This document shows positions 1 to 12,734 of a stretch of 64,000 nt of DNA, piece after piece (the stretch's first letter is position 1; each line of letters starts with the position of its first letter). Made by a program: the position numbers and the translations under genes. The notes below the pieces were generated by a model, which saw only the letters and a list, made by a program, of their open reading frames with translations, made no database searches and was not told the origin of the DNA. The DNA lies in contig CM060731.1 of assembly GCA_030704615.1 (NCBI GenBank), positions 78,968,756-79,032,755 of the forward strand, in the 5' to 3' direction. The stretch comes from Takakia lepidozioides. Lineage: Eukaryota > Streptophyta > Takakiopsida > Takakiales > Takakiaceae.

Positions 1-3000
1 GCTGTGTCACTTTCTTTTCGCTTTTTCTGTCCTTCTCTTTCCATTGGCTGTTACATTGTCTGTGATTGTTTTTTGATTCATTCTTGCATTTGAATTGTTT
101 TGCAGTTGGAAGAAAGGGCCCAGTCGGTTCTACATACTCAACTGGATGACTATGGCATCACCATGACAGCACCGAAGGTCTCCTTCCAAGCATACATGAG
201 GAAATGGAGAGCCACAATGTGACAATCTTGTTTCTTTAGAGAGTTCAGCAAGGAGGGTGGCATTAGTCGAACAAATGAGCTTGACCAGCAAGAGAAAAGA
301 GAGGAAGCATGGAAACGATGCCTTTACAAGTGCGAAATGGACTGTGCTTCTTTGTTTTGCAAATACACACTCTCCTCCATCCAACCTGTTTTGGGCTCCC
401 TTATATGAGTTTGCGGTGCCGCACACTCATTTGTTCTATCCCTGTGTAGTAACACCAAGGTGCATACCCTAGGGCCTTAAGGTTACTTTGTGTGCGGTGG
501 TTGCAATGTACTGTGCCGCATATTATTTAAGGGGGTCTTCCTGGTGTGATGGAAAAGCTGAGAGACAATAATTGCATTGCATAATGAGGTTGTCTCTGTT
601 CCTGTAGGTACGTAAAGTTTGTTCACATGGAAGAGAACTGCTTGGGCAAACATCCTGATTTCGTGGACCTTTGGCTTGTCCCTGCTGGCAACCAGACCAT
701 GTTTACTACTGGGATCTTGCATGACTGGGGCCCAGACCATCTTTCTGCTTGTGGTTGGTATTTGGATTGCCCTCCTTATGAGACCCCAACTCAGGAGGTG
801 TCTTTGAGGAGAAAGAATGAGCGTATAGCAGCCACCGCCGCAACAGCCCGGATTGTTCCCGGATTGTTCCTTCAATCTATTTAGAGTTTTGTGGACTATA
901 CAGGCTTGAGTGCATTTCAAAAACAAACAATCGACTTTGGTTCGTGTAGAGCATTCTCGCATCATTTGCTCCCTTGTCTCCAAACCACTCCTGCTAGAAG
1001 AATGCTTGGTAAATCCATCGAGGTGAAGTCCACGTGATCAAAGATCGTTCAGGCATTCTCAAATTTGGTGAGCATCCATGATGCTCCCACACATACCTGG
1101 CATGTTCGTAAGGGTGGTGAGTAAGAAAAGATTTCGCATGGATCCGCTTTAGATGATGTCAGTGTGCACCTCCTCACGACGTACCCACATTCCAATGCAG
1201 GGGCTTGGTATGTTGATAACGTCTAGATGGATGCAATGGATACAAATGATGGATACAATGGATGTAACACATCTAGTCTGCATTCCCGGAAAATGGCTGT
1301 TCAACCCGCGGTAATAGGTGACACCCGCGGAAATAGGCCATGTATGCATGCTAACGTGGCGTGAGCCTGTGCTGGGCTCACGGTTTCCTGGGCTCACAGG
1401 CTCACGCCTCCGGGCTCACGGAATAGCACCCCCCATTCATGACCTACTAGAATGTTTATTTCTCTTGGGGATGAAGGCACCAAGTTGGCCTCCAATTTCA
1501 AGCAGTGTCTTGTTCCAATAAAAGTTTTGTGGCGTATCTCACTATCCCCAATGTCTGGACCACAAGACCTGATTTGATGTGCGTAACATTTTCAAGATGT
1601 GTGTTCTGATCTTGCCCCGGTCTTGCGGGTGCAGTACAAAATCTCAGATTCATGCTCAAACTGGGTTGGTGCAGGTTGGAGGACAAATAGAATGGAGTTA
1701 GGCCTGCACACTAATTGACACACATGTCAAGTTGACCACGACATGCTCTGTCATTTCTTTATGACTTGTGCCTCTTTTCCTTATTTGGTTGAACCAACGT
1801 GTTCTTGAAGATGATTTGTTTCATCATGCTCCACTATATGTTTGCACTTGGTATGTTTTATGCTCCACGGGCCTGCTAGGGTATGCATTTCCTAACTTGT
1901 CAGGAATATTGCCAAGGTTTTAATAAAGAGAGCCCTCACCCTCTTGCTACAGTAGTGGGAGTTATGAGAACATCGAGTTGGTTATGCATTGACAAATTTT
2001 GTGTTCGGCATAATTTTCAATGAATGATGTTGAGACAGAGAGGCAGAGGGCAGAGAGGTGTCTGGCAGTATGTGGCTGCTCTTCAACTATTCCCTATGTG
2101 AAGCAGATGTACGTGGCAAGTTGAGGCAAGTTGAGGTGCAATTTGGTTGAAGACTGCTCCACTTTTGCCATCCGAGAACATGCTTATTGTATCCTCAAGA
2201 GGCTGGTGTGCAACAGCATGGGGGCTCGCATGAATTCTAAGCCAAAGCGATGGCGATCTTGTGGTAAAAGCCAATACACCTACATATTTGCAGGAGTATG
2301 TTTAGAAAAGGAAAACTGTTACCTCTCTTTGAATGATGCCTCCATGAGATGTACCCTGAAGGAGACTGGGGGGAAGGATTTTGGTTGCCCCACAGCAACA
2401 GTGGACTGACAAACATTTGGCTAGGATTTGGGTAGAAGTTTGGCAATTTCCAAGCAACAAATTAGGGTAACAGGGCCTTGGGTGGTACTCAATTGCTTGT
2501 GGGTGGGTATGGGAAACCGTGTTTGTTATGTGTGACATAGGTGCAGGACTAGAGGTTGTGTCGCCGATGTGCCCTCAACACTTTCTATATGTTGCTGGCA
2601 TGGCCAACCTTGCAAAGGTGCTTCTTGTGTCTATCTGTCCCTCCCTTCCATCATGCTTCATCTGCTTTTGTTTGCCTTTTCCTTACCCTATAGGTGATTG
2701 TTGATAAGTGGAACTGTTTCAGGCTATGGAAATGGTTTCAGCAAGGGCAAAGAGGCTGCCAGTATATTCATCTTTTGTCAAACCACGGCAACTTGAGTAA
2801 TTTATATGTTAAGGGAGAAGCAATCTAAACACTTTCTAATGTACAGGGGTCGTGCCTAGAGTGTGGATAAAACTGATGTGATTCCTACAAACCTTCTCTT
2901 TGAAGGGCTCATTTATCACCTGATCCAAGGTGGCTGAGGAGTTTCACCTAGTATGCATGGCCACAATTGGGGCTGGAATGCATGAAAGGGCTGGAATGCA

Positions 3001-4063
3001 TGATGTTGATGATCTCTGCACTTTAGTCCTCCACCTTATGCACTTGTAAAAGATCTAGCTGCGGTATCACTGACACTCATACTAAAGTATGCTCTGGGCT
3101 GGTGGCCGCTGCCTCAAGGCATTTGGAGTTGGTGGAGACATCACCCAGGCTTCACACACTCAAATCTCTTCTCAGCCAGCGGCCAAATGCTGAAGATCCT
3201 GATGGAGATGAAGTGAGTGTCCCCCCAATGTTGTACAAATCAATCTATTCACTTGTTGTTGCATAGTCAGATTTCAAGATGCCCTGCCCGATGATTCACT
3301 CCTCACCAGTCAGTTATCATGTAGCTATTCATTCAATGTTTGCAGCTTCAATGGGGATGCCTGATATTTTTCACCTGTGCTTTGACACACACTTCAATCG
3401 TTTCAGGAAGAGATGCCATGTATGTGGTACCTAGTGCTAGTGAGATTCATATTTCCTGTTATGATAGGACGTCCTATCTTATGTAGCCCTTTGGAAATGT
3501 GGTTCTGGAAGGATTCCTCCAGTTGCCATCAGAAGAAAGCTACTTGACAGGGTTCTGAATATGAAACTGGCAGATTGATCATGATATGGAGGGAGGTTGT
3601 ACACATGAGATGATCTTGCTAACGACATGCAAGCCAACAGTAGGCAGCTGAAAGATGCGTTGAAGGCCCTCCACGAGGTTAAGATTGGAAACTATTGGAG
3701 AGTTGTGGATAGGAAATTCATGGAGGGCCTGCTGGAGGTTATACTCCTGAGCATCAGAGGACCTAAAGTACTTGCGAGAGGTAGAGGTGCTTCAAGTGCT
3801 AAAGGGTGATAGGTATACATTCCATTAGGCCTGAGTGCACCTGCTCTTGGAGGAACAGGAAATATCCTGAATACACTGAGTGAACGTGGAGACTTGTTAT
3901 GAGCATTGAATATTTTTTCCCGTCTTTTGTGTTCTTTTTAATCTAGTTTGGTCTCCGATTAATTTTTGAAGTGTGTCTGGATGTACATCATACTTGCCCT
4001 GGAGGTCAAACAGTCACTTTTATGTCCATGCAAATAAATTTCCTAATGATCCTTCTTGTGCAG
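1..4063. other. Mostly non-coding; a few unrecognised exon-like segments
   Basis: No protein family is recognised here. Three segments on the plus strand look like exons because open coding stretches abut plausible splice sites. One is about 106-222, after a TTTTGCAG acceptor. Another is about 607-800, after a pyrimidine-rich tract and TAG. The third ends at 3212, immediately before GTGAGT, and encodes a peptide ending QRPNAEDPDGDE. They could be exons of one decayed gene or chance open frames. The rest is unremarkable intergenic sequence. Confidence 0.3.
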
Positions 4064-4200
4064 GTGAACCGTGAAAATGCACCTCTGGTGGTTGGGCAAT
4101 TGCTGGATGATGGCCACCCCAAGGATTTCATCAAGGACCTTATCTTGTCTGTGTGTTCTTCACTGCCAGTGGAGGCACTGGTTGACGAGTGTGAGAAGAG
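4064..4200 (+). pseudogene. Orphan exon of clathrin heavy chain
   Basis: This 137-nt exon is bounded by a TTGTGCAG acceptor and a GTAATA donor. It encodes 45 residues plus two bases of an arginine codon. The peptide contains [21 protein letters not shown], LPVE and LVDECEK, which match the highly conserved clathrin heavy chain segment [26 protein letters not shown]...CEKR from the helical leg region. Clathrin heavy chain forms the triskelion coat of endocytic and trans-Golgi vesicles. The flanking exons expected in this family (upstream ending YIEGYVQK, downstream starting NRLRLLTQFLEHLV) were not found within about 1 kb on either side. Several changes at normally invariant positions (ECPEDFIKG to GHPKDFIKD, VRSLLPVE to VCSSLPVE) also point to a decayed, captured or duplicated fragment. 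A functional gene with very long introns reaching outside the window cannot be excluded. Confidence 0.72.
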
Positions 4201-6489
4201 GTAATAAATTGTCCCAGGGTGTCTTTATTAATCTGATTGTTTGCTCCTAGCATGATGTGTATGTCACAGTCAACTCTCAGGTTCTGCGCAAAATGAAAAC
4301 GTGTGGAAAGAGGGCACATTACCGACATGTTAAATGCATGTAGAATAACAATGCAATTTTCACAACAAATTTTGTGTTTCTCAAGGTCAGGATGTTAGAG
4401 CCTGGAATATTGCACTGGATGTCTTCGACTGCACAGAGACGAACCGCACATTAAGCATCTCGCATACTAACATCAAGCATACTAACATACTCCACTTGCA
4501 TTTTTGAGGGTGGAAACTGGCAACTGAAGCCTGCACACTGGTATATCATACCCATAGCTATACAACAATGGTCCATTCTGCATCTGAAGTCTATAGTTAG
4601 GTGGGACTGGTGACCATTGACAACTACCAACTTCCCAATGTGCCCTGTCATATGATAAGAAATTGGATCAAGGAAATCAGTTCTTTATATATTTATGTCG
4701 GTGTTTGTCTCTCTTTGCATCCCAGTGGAAGCTATTGCTGGAGGCTGGAAAGACTGCAGAGATATGAAATGATTCTAGTAGCCAGGTTTGTGTAACCGCC
4801 TGCCACTCTTCAAATCTCTTTATTATTATTGTTATTTTCTGGTCCTCTTAAAATCTAAAAATATCATAGCTGAACCCTCTAATAATCCCAAACAAAGTAT
4901 TTTCTCAGGGTCTCTGTCCCTTTCTTAAAATTTAGAAAAAATATAATAATAATAATTTGTATTGATAACCATTATATGGGACCGGTAGTCTTCCACTTGG
5001 ATAACCGTCATATTGATAATGGGGACACATTTTTTGGGGACCCTTCTATTGATAACCTCTAACCGCCTTAATTTTCAAAACACTACATTATATATAACCG
5101 CCTCCATAACATTTTAATCGAAGATGCTTTACCCGGACCCTTCAATATGCCCAAAATGTAATACCCGGCCAACACTGGTATTATCCACTATAACTGAATT
5201 GAAGCGTAGAAAAGTTGGGTACAAAGTGGGATTGGCACAGTGGACCTTGAGCAAAGATGCCAGCGCAGAAGCGGAATCAAATAGTGCAGCTCCTATGTTG
5301 CTGTGTTTGATGCCACAGCTGAGGAGGTACCCTGAGCTTTACTTGCTTGATTCATGTGCAATGTAATGGATAACCTGCATAATGACTTCGAAGCGCGGCT
5401 GTATGCCTTGGGATGTGGAAGCGCTGCTATTTACATTGCATGCGCAACCCTTAAGATAACAAAGTCAAGTGGATTTGTGATTCCGTAGGTATGAAGCAGA
5501 GAGGTAACCTTATCGGCTTTGTGTGACAGGTTGCACGGGGAATCGGCACGCTTCGATCGCGTAGAGTTGCACAATTGTTCTTCAACGATAAAGAGAGTTT
5601 CCTGAGCTGCGCTAACGCTGCACACTTCGGTTGGATCACTGCAACTTTACACAACTTCTAATGCTCTGCAACATTTGCACGATAAAATCCAATCAAGCTC
5701 ATGACAGAAGTAACTTACACCACCTTCACATGCTCCACTAGAGCTTGCCGATCTCACATGACTTTTGCATTTTAAGCACATCTTGCATCTGCTGGGGATC
5801 GCTAGCAACCTTGCCAAGCAGATCAAGAGAAAGCCACAACAACGCTAAAACCAAAACGAATTAACCAGGCTCCAGGAGATTCAGGCATAATACCTGAAGA
5901 GAAGTTTTTATCATTTCCAATTGTGTGATACTTAAACCAAAAGATGATGATACTGCAGAAGCTTTGCTGTGGCTCCAACATTGAATCTTCTTGACATTGT
6001 GTAGGACCAGCAGTCCAGAACACCCAGCCTTGTATATAATTGTGTGAACCTAAGGTGTGTCTGTTCAACCGGATGTGAGGGAAGGAAAAGGTGAAATCAT
6101 CCATTGACAACCAAGTTGCAGCCGGCACGCAACCTCCATACAGGTTTTAGATTGCCCATCCTCTTCTTCCGATCACTTCTTTGCCTTCTGTGTTTAGTTC
6201 CTTCTAATTTCTTGAGGTGGTTGACATAGCCATCTCCTCATTTCATAGAATGAATATGACAGACAGTATGTTTGCTAAGACTACTGGCCAAGGAGCCCCT
6301 ACCTAACGGGTGTAGCAATCGAGAGACTTCTGGAGTGGAGGTTTGTGTGGATACATGATTCCATTGCCATGGAGAGCTTACACAAAGTACCTTACTGACT
6401 ATGTGTTTCCTTCAACTGTATTCTCTGATCACAACAAGAATGACAGTCTAACCTTCTGCCCTTAAAGGATTTGCGATGCACTTTCTTTG
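4201..6489. other. No gene recognised
   Basis: The stretch has AT-rich parts (about 4810-5110) and short open frames without family resemblance. No RNA gene, repeat array or transposon terminus was recognised. Confidence 0.4.
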
Positions 6490-9400
6490 CATGTCTCCCC
6501 ACTAAAGCCCCACAAGAAACAAACCCCATCTTCAAAGTTGCAAAAGGAGTTCGCATTCCATACAAATTCTCCCCACCAGCTTCAAGATGAGCTTGGTGGA
6601 GCGACAGTCACCACAACCCAGAAAATTCTTGATGATAGGCATCCCAGGGGGCTTGCTGATGAGCCCAAAGGCAATGGCCAGCTTTTCTCACTGTAGTGGC
6701 AAAGAGAAATTTCCTTTGAGCTCCTCCACCACATATGCAATACAAACAGATAACCCCGAGCAGGTCAACTTGGCGCCCGATCTCATGTCCACGATCTTCT
6801 CTGGGAGCGCCAGTTGCTCAGGCTTAAACACCCTGTCCTCCTTCCTTGACACTCTTGAGCTCAGTGTGGATTTTTCTACATTCCTGGATGCAATCTCTCT
6901 TCCAAAATGAATGTATGCACAACTTAGATGAGCCACCATCATTCTTCATCATTCTTTCAACCTTCAGCCTAATGTCATGTACCAGCCGCAGCATAAATGT
7001 TCAGTAGTTGCACCATCCTCACAATCCAATGTGAGATGGACTTTTCCTTGGAGTTCTGCCAGCTCCACATCGCACGAATTCTGGAGGCCCGGAGCAACAC
7101 CGAAGCATCTGGTTCAATTGGCATGTTTTTAAATCTTTGTCTGATCCAATCTGCCTGCAGGGCCAAGAAAGTCCACCATACAATCGAAGTGCTCTACTGT
7201 AAGAGTGAGCTCTCCATGGTATCAAAGTAGTGATGTCCCTCATATAGGAGGACAAATGGCTAGGCAGAGAAAAGAGATGTAATGGATACCTCCTGGCTTT
7301 GAGCTTTCCTGTTGCATTTGCTCAAATAGATGAAGGGCCACCATACTCAGCATATTGGGCAATCAGCACACTCATAAGACCAAACTCTATTTAGCCATGT
7401 TGTTGAGCACCTCAAACTGCATCATGCTCCCACAGCTGTGTACATGTCAGCAACAGTACTCCCAAATTTGACACTATTCTGACTTTAAAGATGTCATCAT
7501 GAACCTCTTTGCACTTCTGCAGGGCTCCAAAACTTGTCCACGCTTTGAGAACACCACTGGATGTGACGCTATTAGGCGTCGCTCCTTCCCAGTTGCATTT
7601 TCTCCTATATCCTCCTCACCAGTGTATCCTGTAATCATGGCACTCCATGAGACTTTATCTCATTGAGCAGAATTTTCAAGCACTTGGTGCTGGTTCTTCA
7701 CTCTCCCACATTTGGCATACATATTCACAAGGGTAGTCTCCAGGCTAATATCTGCTGTAATTCCAGCTTTGACAATGTCAGCATGGACCTTCTGTAGGAC
7801 TTCTGGGCTGGCACATGCATTTAGAACATGAATGAAGGTTGCCCTGTCCGGTGCCAGCCCCTCCTCTTGCATTAGCTCATAGACTTCAAGAACCTCCCTA
7901 CCACACCCATGCAGAGTATACCCTGTGATCATTGCACTCCATGAGACCACATGAGACCACATCTTCGTTTATACTGAGACAATTCCACTGATGATGTCAG
8001 CAACACATGCTGCAACACCATGAGCATCTCGTTTCAATCACTTCCTCTCCAACACCGCATTATGGCAACTTTGTTACATGTCAACAAAAACGTTCTCCAT
8101 AATTATATCTGGTACAATTCCAGCTCTGATGATGTCAGCATGGACTTCTTTCCCCTTTTCCACATCTCCTAGGCTGGCACACGCATTGAGAACGGAAGTG
8201 AATGTGACCCTGGTGGGTGTCACCCCTTCCTGTTGCATTTCCTCATACATCTTCAAGGCCTCCCTACCACACCCATGCTGGGTGTATCCCGCAATCATTG
8301 CAATCCATGAGATCACATCTCGTTTTGCCATATTGTCCAATACTTGAAGTGCATCCTTCATGCTCCCACATTTAGCATACATGTTTACAAGAGTATTCTC
8401 CAGAATAATATCTGGTGCAATTCCACCTTTGACAATGTCGGCATGCACCTCTTTGCCTTTTTCGAGTTCTCCTAGGCTGGCACATGCATTGAGGACACAA
8501 ATGAATGTGACCTTGTCGGGCGTCACCCCTCCCTGTTGCATCTGTTCATAAATCTCAAAAGCCTGCCTAACATAACCATGCTGAGCATATCCTGCAATCA
8601 TGGCATTCCATGAGACCACATTCCGTCTAGTCATACTATCAAAAACTCGGCGTGCATCCTTTAGGCTCCCACATTTAGCGTACATATCAGTAAGGGCACT
8701 CTCCACCATGAGATCTCGTGTGATTCCAGCTTTAATGATGTTACTGTGGACCTCTTTGGCCTTTTCCAACACTCCAAGGGTGGCACATGCATTAACAACG
8801 CAAATGAATGTGACCCTGTCGGGCGTCACCCCTTCCTGCTGCATTTCCTCATACATCTCAAGAGCCTCCCTACCACAGCCATGCCGGGCATATCCTCCAA
8901 TCATGGCATTCCACGACACCACATTCCGTTTGGCTATATTGTCAAACACTTGTCGGGCATCTCATTTACGTGCCACATTTGGCATACATGTCAGTTAGAG
9001 CAGTCTCCAGGACAATATGTGGCGAAATTCCAGATTTGATGATGTCAGCATGGATCTCTTTGCCCTTTTCCAGGGCTCCAATGCTGGCACACGCGTTGAG
9101 AGCACAAATGAACGTCACCCTGTCAGGCTTCACCCCTTCCAATTGCATTTGCTCATAAATCTTGACAGCCTCCCTACCAAACCCATGCTTGAAATATCAT
9201 GTTAGCATCATATTCCACGTAAACATGTCTCGGTTAGATATTTTGTCGAACACCTGACGGGCATCCACTAGGCTCCCGCACTTGGCATACATGTTCATGA
9301 GTGTGTTGAGCAGGTAGGTGTTTGGTTTTAATCCACTTTGGGTGATATGGCCATGCACCTGTTTGCCCTCTGCTAGGGCTTTCTTGTTGGCACACTCCTG

Positions 9401-9660
9401 CAAGACACAGACATAAGTGCGGGAGTCTGCCTGAATGCCTCCTTGGTTCAAAATGTGCAGTGCCTCTTTCAGTTGTCCTGCCTTAGATAGTGTTCTCACA
9501 TCACCACCACCAGTGCCAGAAGAGTTCTTTTGATTGACCTCTCTTCCTTCCGTAATGGTGGTGTTTCAGGAATTGTTACCCATGCCGCTAGTCTGATGTC
9601 CAGCAAGAAACTGTGCTTGATTCACCCCTTCTGCCCTCCTGCATGACTCAACAAACTGTG
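6490..9660 (-). pseudogene. Decayed PLS-class PPR-DYW gene
   Basis: Read on the minus strand, this is a paralogue of the two intact PPR-DYW genes to its right, broken by several frameshifts and stops. The PPR array starts near 9499 (DVRTLSKAGQL, then LNQGG and MYAKCGS). It continues through open pieces at 9197-9499, 8966-9148, 8074-8949 and 7660-7962, which hold classic PLS motifs such as [15 protein letters not shown] and KGKEVHADI. The E region survives as MPIEPDAS near 7110 and NIYAAAG near 6985. The DYW domain is recognisable at about 6500-6720: [15 protein letters not shown] out of frame, and CGDC. Its end reads FEDGVC and then FLWGF instead of CSCGDYW, so a zinc-binding cysteine pair and the terminal DYW are lost. 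A TGCAG acceptor near 9658 is homologous to the one at 15583-15587 in the neighbour. A functional editing factor is unlikely. Confidence 0.85.
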
Positions 9661-9852
9661 TACTCAAATTGACATAGTATACATGAGAGCTCCAAGATAC
9701 TTAAAAGAAAGACACCTTGTTGTGGTGCATATTAACATGGTAAATAACCTGCCTGCTACAGAATAACAGGATTACAAAACAACTCTAGTCATCTGTTTAA
9801 GAAGAAAAACTGTACCAACTTCATTCATGGACTGCTTCAATCATGACCAAAA

Positions 9853-11151
9853 TTAATACCCGCTGTATTCTTGGCTGGAAGCACCCGTTTGTACATCAAC
9901 ATGAGAACCATCACCAGATTGTACTCGACCTTGTATCATGAGCTCTGTTTTCACCCAAGGAGGGTTTGACCAACCCTCAATCCAAAGAACCTCCTTTGTG
10001 CGTTTATGCCTGAAGTCGGGTGATCTTGGGCTTTTCTGTGACACCCAACAGTGGGCAGCTGAGCAGTCATCGCTCTACCACTGCCTGACACACACTAGGC
10101 TATATAACCTGATTCCAAGCAAGTTTACACAACAGGGGGGAACACAAACAAACATACCAGCCTACTAATAAGGGAAGACAACCGACTGACAGCAGCACTT
10201 AAAACAGCTTTTTGCTGTTTTCCACGATGAAGAGCAAAACTGTCCTTAATCTTAGAAGCTGGCTCACAAATATCATGCTAGCGTCTTTGGCATCCTACAG
10301 GAAGATAGCCTCACCTTATCCAAGGTGTTGTCCCACCACTGTGATGGATCTGAGAAGAATTCCTGCAAACGCCGTTCTATTCTCATTGCTTCATCTGCTG
10401 GCAGAACTGCACCAACATGAGATTTTTCGCAGCTTCCCATGGCTTCCATTTCTATTGAGGAGTGATAGATCTTCAACAGGGATCTTCAGCAGCTCCTAAT
10501 TGAAATAAGTCCTATTGAAGAACACTGAAGGTGTTTCACAGCAGTAGGGTACAAATTCGAGGCGAACCAAAAATGCTTGCATGGTTTGCGGCGAGATTTC
10601 AGTGGGCTTTGACAAGCCCTGTCATAATTATCACCAGAGACAAGAAGGTGGCCTTTTACTGAAAGCAGGGTAGTGCACATGGAAGAAGGACAAAAGATGT
10701 AGACTAAATTCAAATTCCCCTCTATAGCTCTTGCATAATCATGAACTGGACTTCTTCTCATAGGTGTCAGTGCTGATGGGATGATACTGATCCTTGGTCG
10801 CTCAGTTGGGAACCTTAAAAAACCACGCAAAAATTTTACATACCTTCCTTCGGCTCCTCTTTGGACTGGAGAGGTGTCATAGCCATCAGTTGAGCGGGTC
10901 TCGGGCGCGTCATTGCCAAGGGGGATGCTAGTCATCATCCAAGCCCCGCATTCTAATCTGCCCCGTGAAGTGGAGCCTCCTCGCCCCCGGTCCCCGCAAC
11001 AAGAAGACAGGGCCATGGGTGTGGCCTCGGCCTGGGCGCTCACGAGAGCGCCGGAACACATTACCATCGTCGAGGCTGCTACCGAGGAGAGAGGCACGGG
11101 TTGGCTAGATGAAGCGCGAGAGAAGACGCGGGCCCCCTCTCTTCTGCCCAC
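9853..11151 (-). CDS. OSB-like protein with one PDF motif, spliced
   Basis: Two minus-strand exons encode a textbook PDF motif of plant organellar single-stranded-DNA-binding (OSB) proteins. The first, about 10476 to 10315, ends FFSDPSQWWDNTLDK before a GTGAGG donor. The second, 10035 to 9853, follows a GTCACAG acceptor and continues KSPRSPDFRHK, TKEVLWIEG, NPPWVKTEL, ending at TAA. The reading phase is conserved across this intron. OSB proteins bind ssDNA in mitochondria or plastids and restrain ectopic recombination. A separate open exon, 11151 to 10844, ends at a GTATGT donor and begins MGRREGARVFSRASSSQP, an Arg/Ser-rich start without acidic residues apart from one Glu, plausible as a transit peptide. 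I could not find a convincing OB-fold between them, so the gene may be truncated. It sits directly 5' of the PPR relic. A GTATTA donor-like site at its 3' end suggests that it was once spliced onto that PPR array. Confidence 0.6.
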
Positions 11152-12734
11152 ACCACCTTGGGGTTGCCACGTTTTTTTGGCAAGTTTTATCGGATTCTAG
11201 TAGCTGTGATACTGGACTATGGAGGCAAGACAGTTGCAGTCTTTGTGCTTACATAGTGAGATTGTCTGTGACATGGGTCCTTGGAGACTGCTGTGGATGC
11301 CGAGGCTCATTTTGCAGCCATGGCTAACAGAATCTGAGTTGCTGTGCGGAATCGGTTCTTGAAGCAAAGCTGCTGAAGCTTGCTAAGCTGTGCTGTCGTA
11401 ACATGAATTCTAGAAGTACTGAAGTTCTAAGTTCCCTAAGTGGCCCATTCCTCCAGAGCCAGTTACGTGGCCCTTCGACCTGTCTTGGTACGTGACTTGC
11501 AAAACACAAACTTGGAGACTTGCTGTGACCAAGTACAGGCTTCGAAATCCAAAAAGATCCACTACTCCTCAACCTTAGCCTCCATCCTCGAACATGGTGA
11601 GAATGTTCTTGCACCCTTCAAATTCAACTCCCAAACACTTCAAGATATATTGCCGACAAGCAAATGGGGACAAAAAGAACCCAAAGATGCATTAGGTAGT
11701 CCTCTGTTTTGGCCTAATGGCCCCTTTCCATGTGTACCTTGCCCCAGACTAACACCACCAACATATGCACACATAATGTGCCCCCTTGACTTGATCCAGC
11801 GTTATGAAGACATTACTATGAGAATAGAGCTACGTTTTGAGGACTCGCTACCTTGCTAGTTCTGCGTCAGTTGTGAAATCTGACTAAAAGCACAATCTGT
11901 TCACTCAAGGAACATGGCTGCTATAGGTAAGCGCTAATCGTCAGAAGGTGCAGGACACGGAGCATGACAACATCCCATCCGTGAGCGTCAGGAGAGTGAG
12001 ATGTCCAGGTGGGAGGCACTTCTGAGCGGTTTTGCCATCACTAGGAACTTGGGACGCGTGGTGTTAGGCCTCAACCGTGATTTATCCTGTGCTATCCGTA
12101 GTTTGTTGTATATACGTTTCACTGTTGCATTCTGCAGAATGTGACTCCATCTACCAGTGAGAAGCAAAACAATGCATCTCTTTCTTGCAGACATTCTATG
12201 TATCTTTCTTTAGTCCTTGCATTTTCTCTCTCACTTGTGGCTTGCTACCTGTTGTTGTACCATTAGCTCTTAGGCTTCCTGTGGGTGTGCACATGAGTTG
12301 GTACCTTACTGACTGGAAATTTGATCTGGCTGCAGGAAAATGTAGATCCTATCGTCCTGTTTTGGTCCCGAGCAGACAATCTCTGCACCTGTGAAACATT
12401 GTCTAATGGTGGCTGGTGAGTTTTCATTGTGGGTCGTAGTATTATTCAAAGGGACCCAGAAGAAATTTTCATGTCAGCTGGGTAGAGAGAGCTCCACTGC
12501 CGAGGTTCACAAAGTGTGGAGCCTCCTTATGCTGCCGAGATGTTAACCGTATGACATTTGCTTACTGCTCTTCTTACTTGTAGTAAGTGTCGTACTAATC
12601 CCAGCACCTCCTCGCTCGAATGAGTCTGATAGTACATGTGCTTGAATTCAGTACTTCATCTGAGTTCAACACTCCTAAATAATGAAAGTTGACCATTCTG
12701 AAATGCTGCAATTTTTTCATGCGTGTTGCTCATC
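11152..12734. other. No gene recognised
   Basis: The interval lies between the 5' end of the OSB-like locus and the 3' end of the next PPR gene, both on the minus strand. An open frame at 11440-11859 (plus) has no family resemblance. The interval probably holds the promoter of the left locus and the 3' UTR of the right one. Confidence 0.4.

Noticed and set aside
7660-9205. Plus-strand frames antisense to the PPR pseudogene (and similar ones at 14.1-15.3 kb and minus-strand ones at 17.7-20.3 kb)
   Set aside because: They mirror the PPR repeats on the opposite strand. All family matches are on the PPR sense strand.
10486-10843. Extension of the N-terminal OSB-like exon past 10844 as coding sequence
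   Set aside because: A good GTATGT donor stands at 10843 and the sequence beyond it has no recognisable OB-fold, although a degenerate one cannot be excluded.
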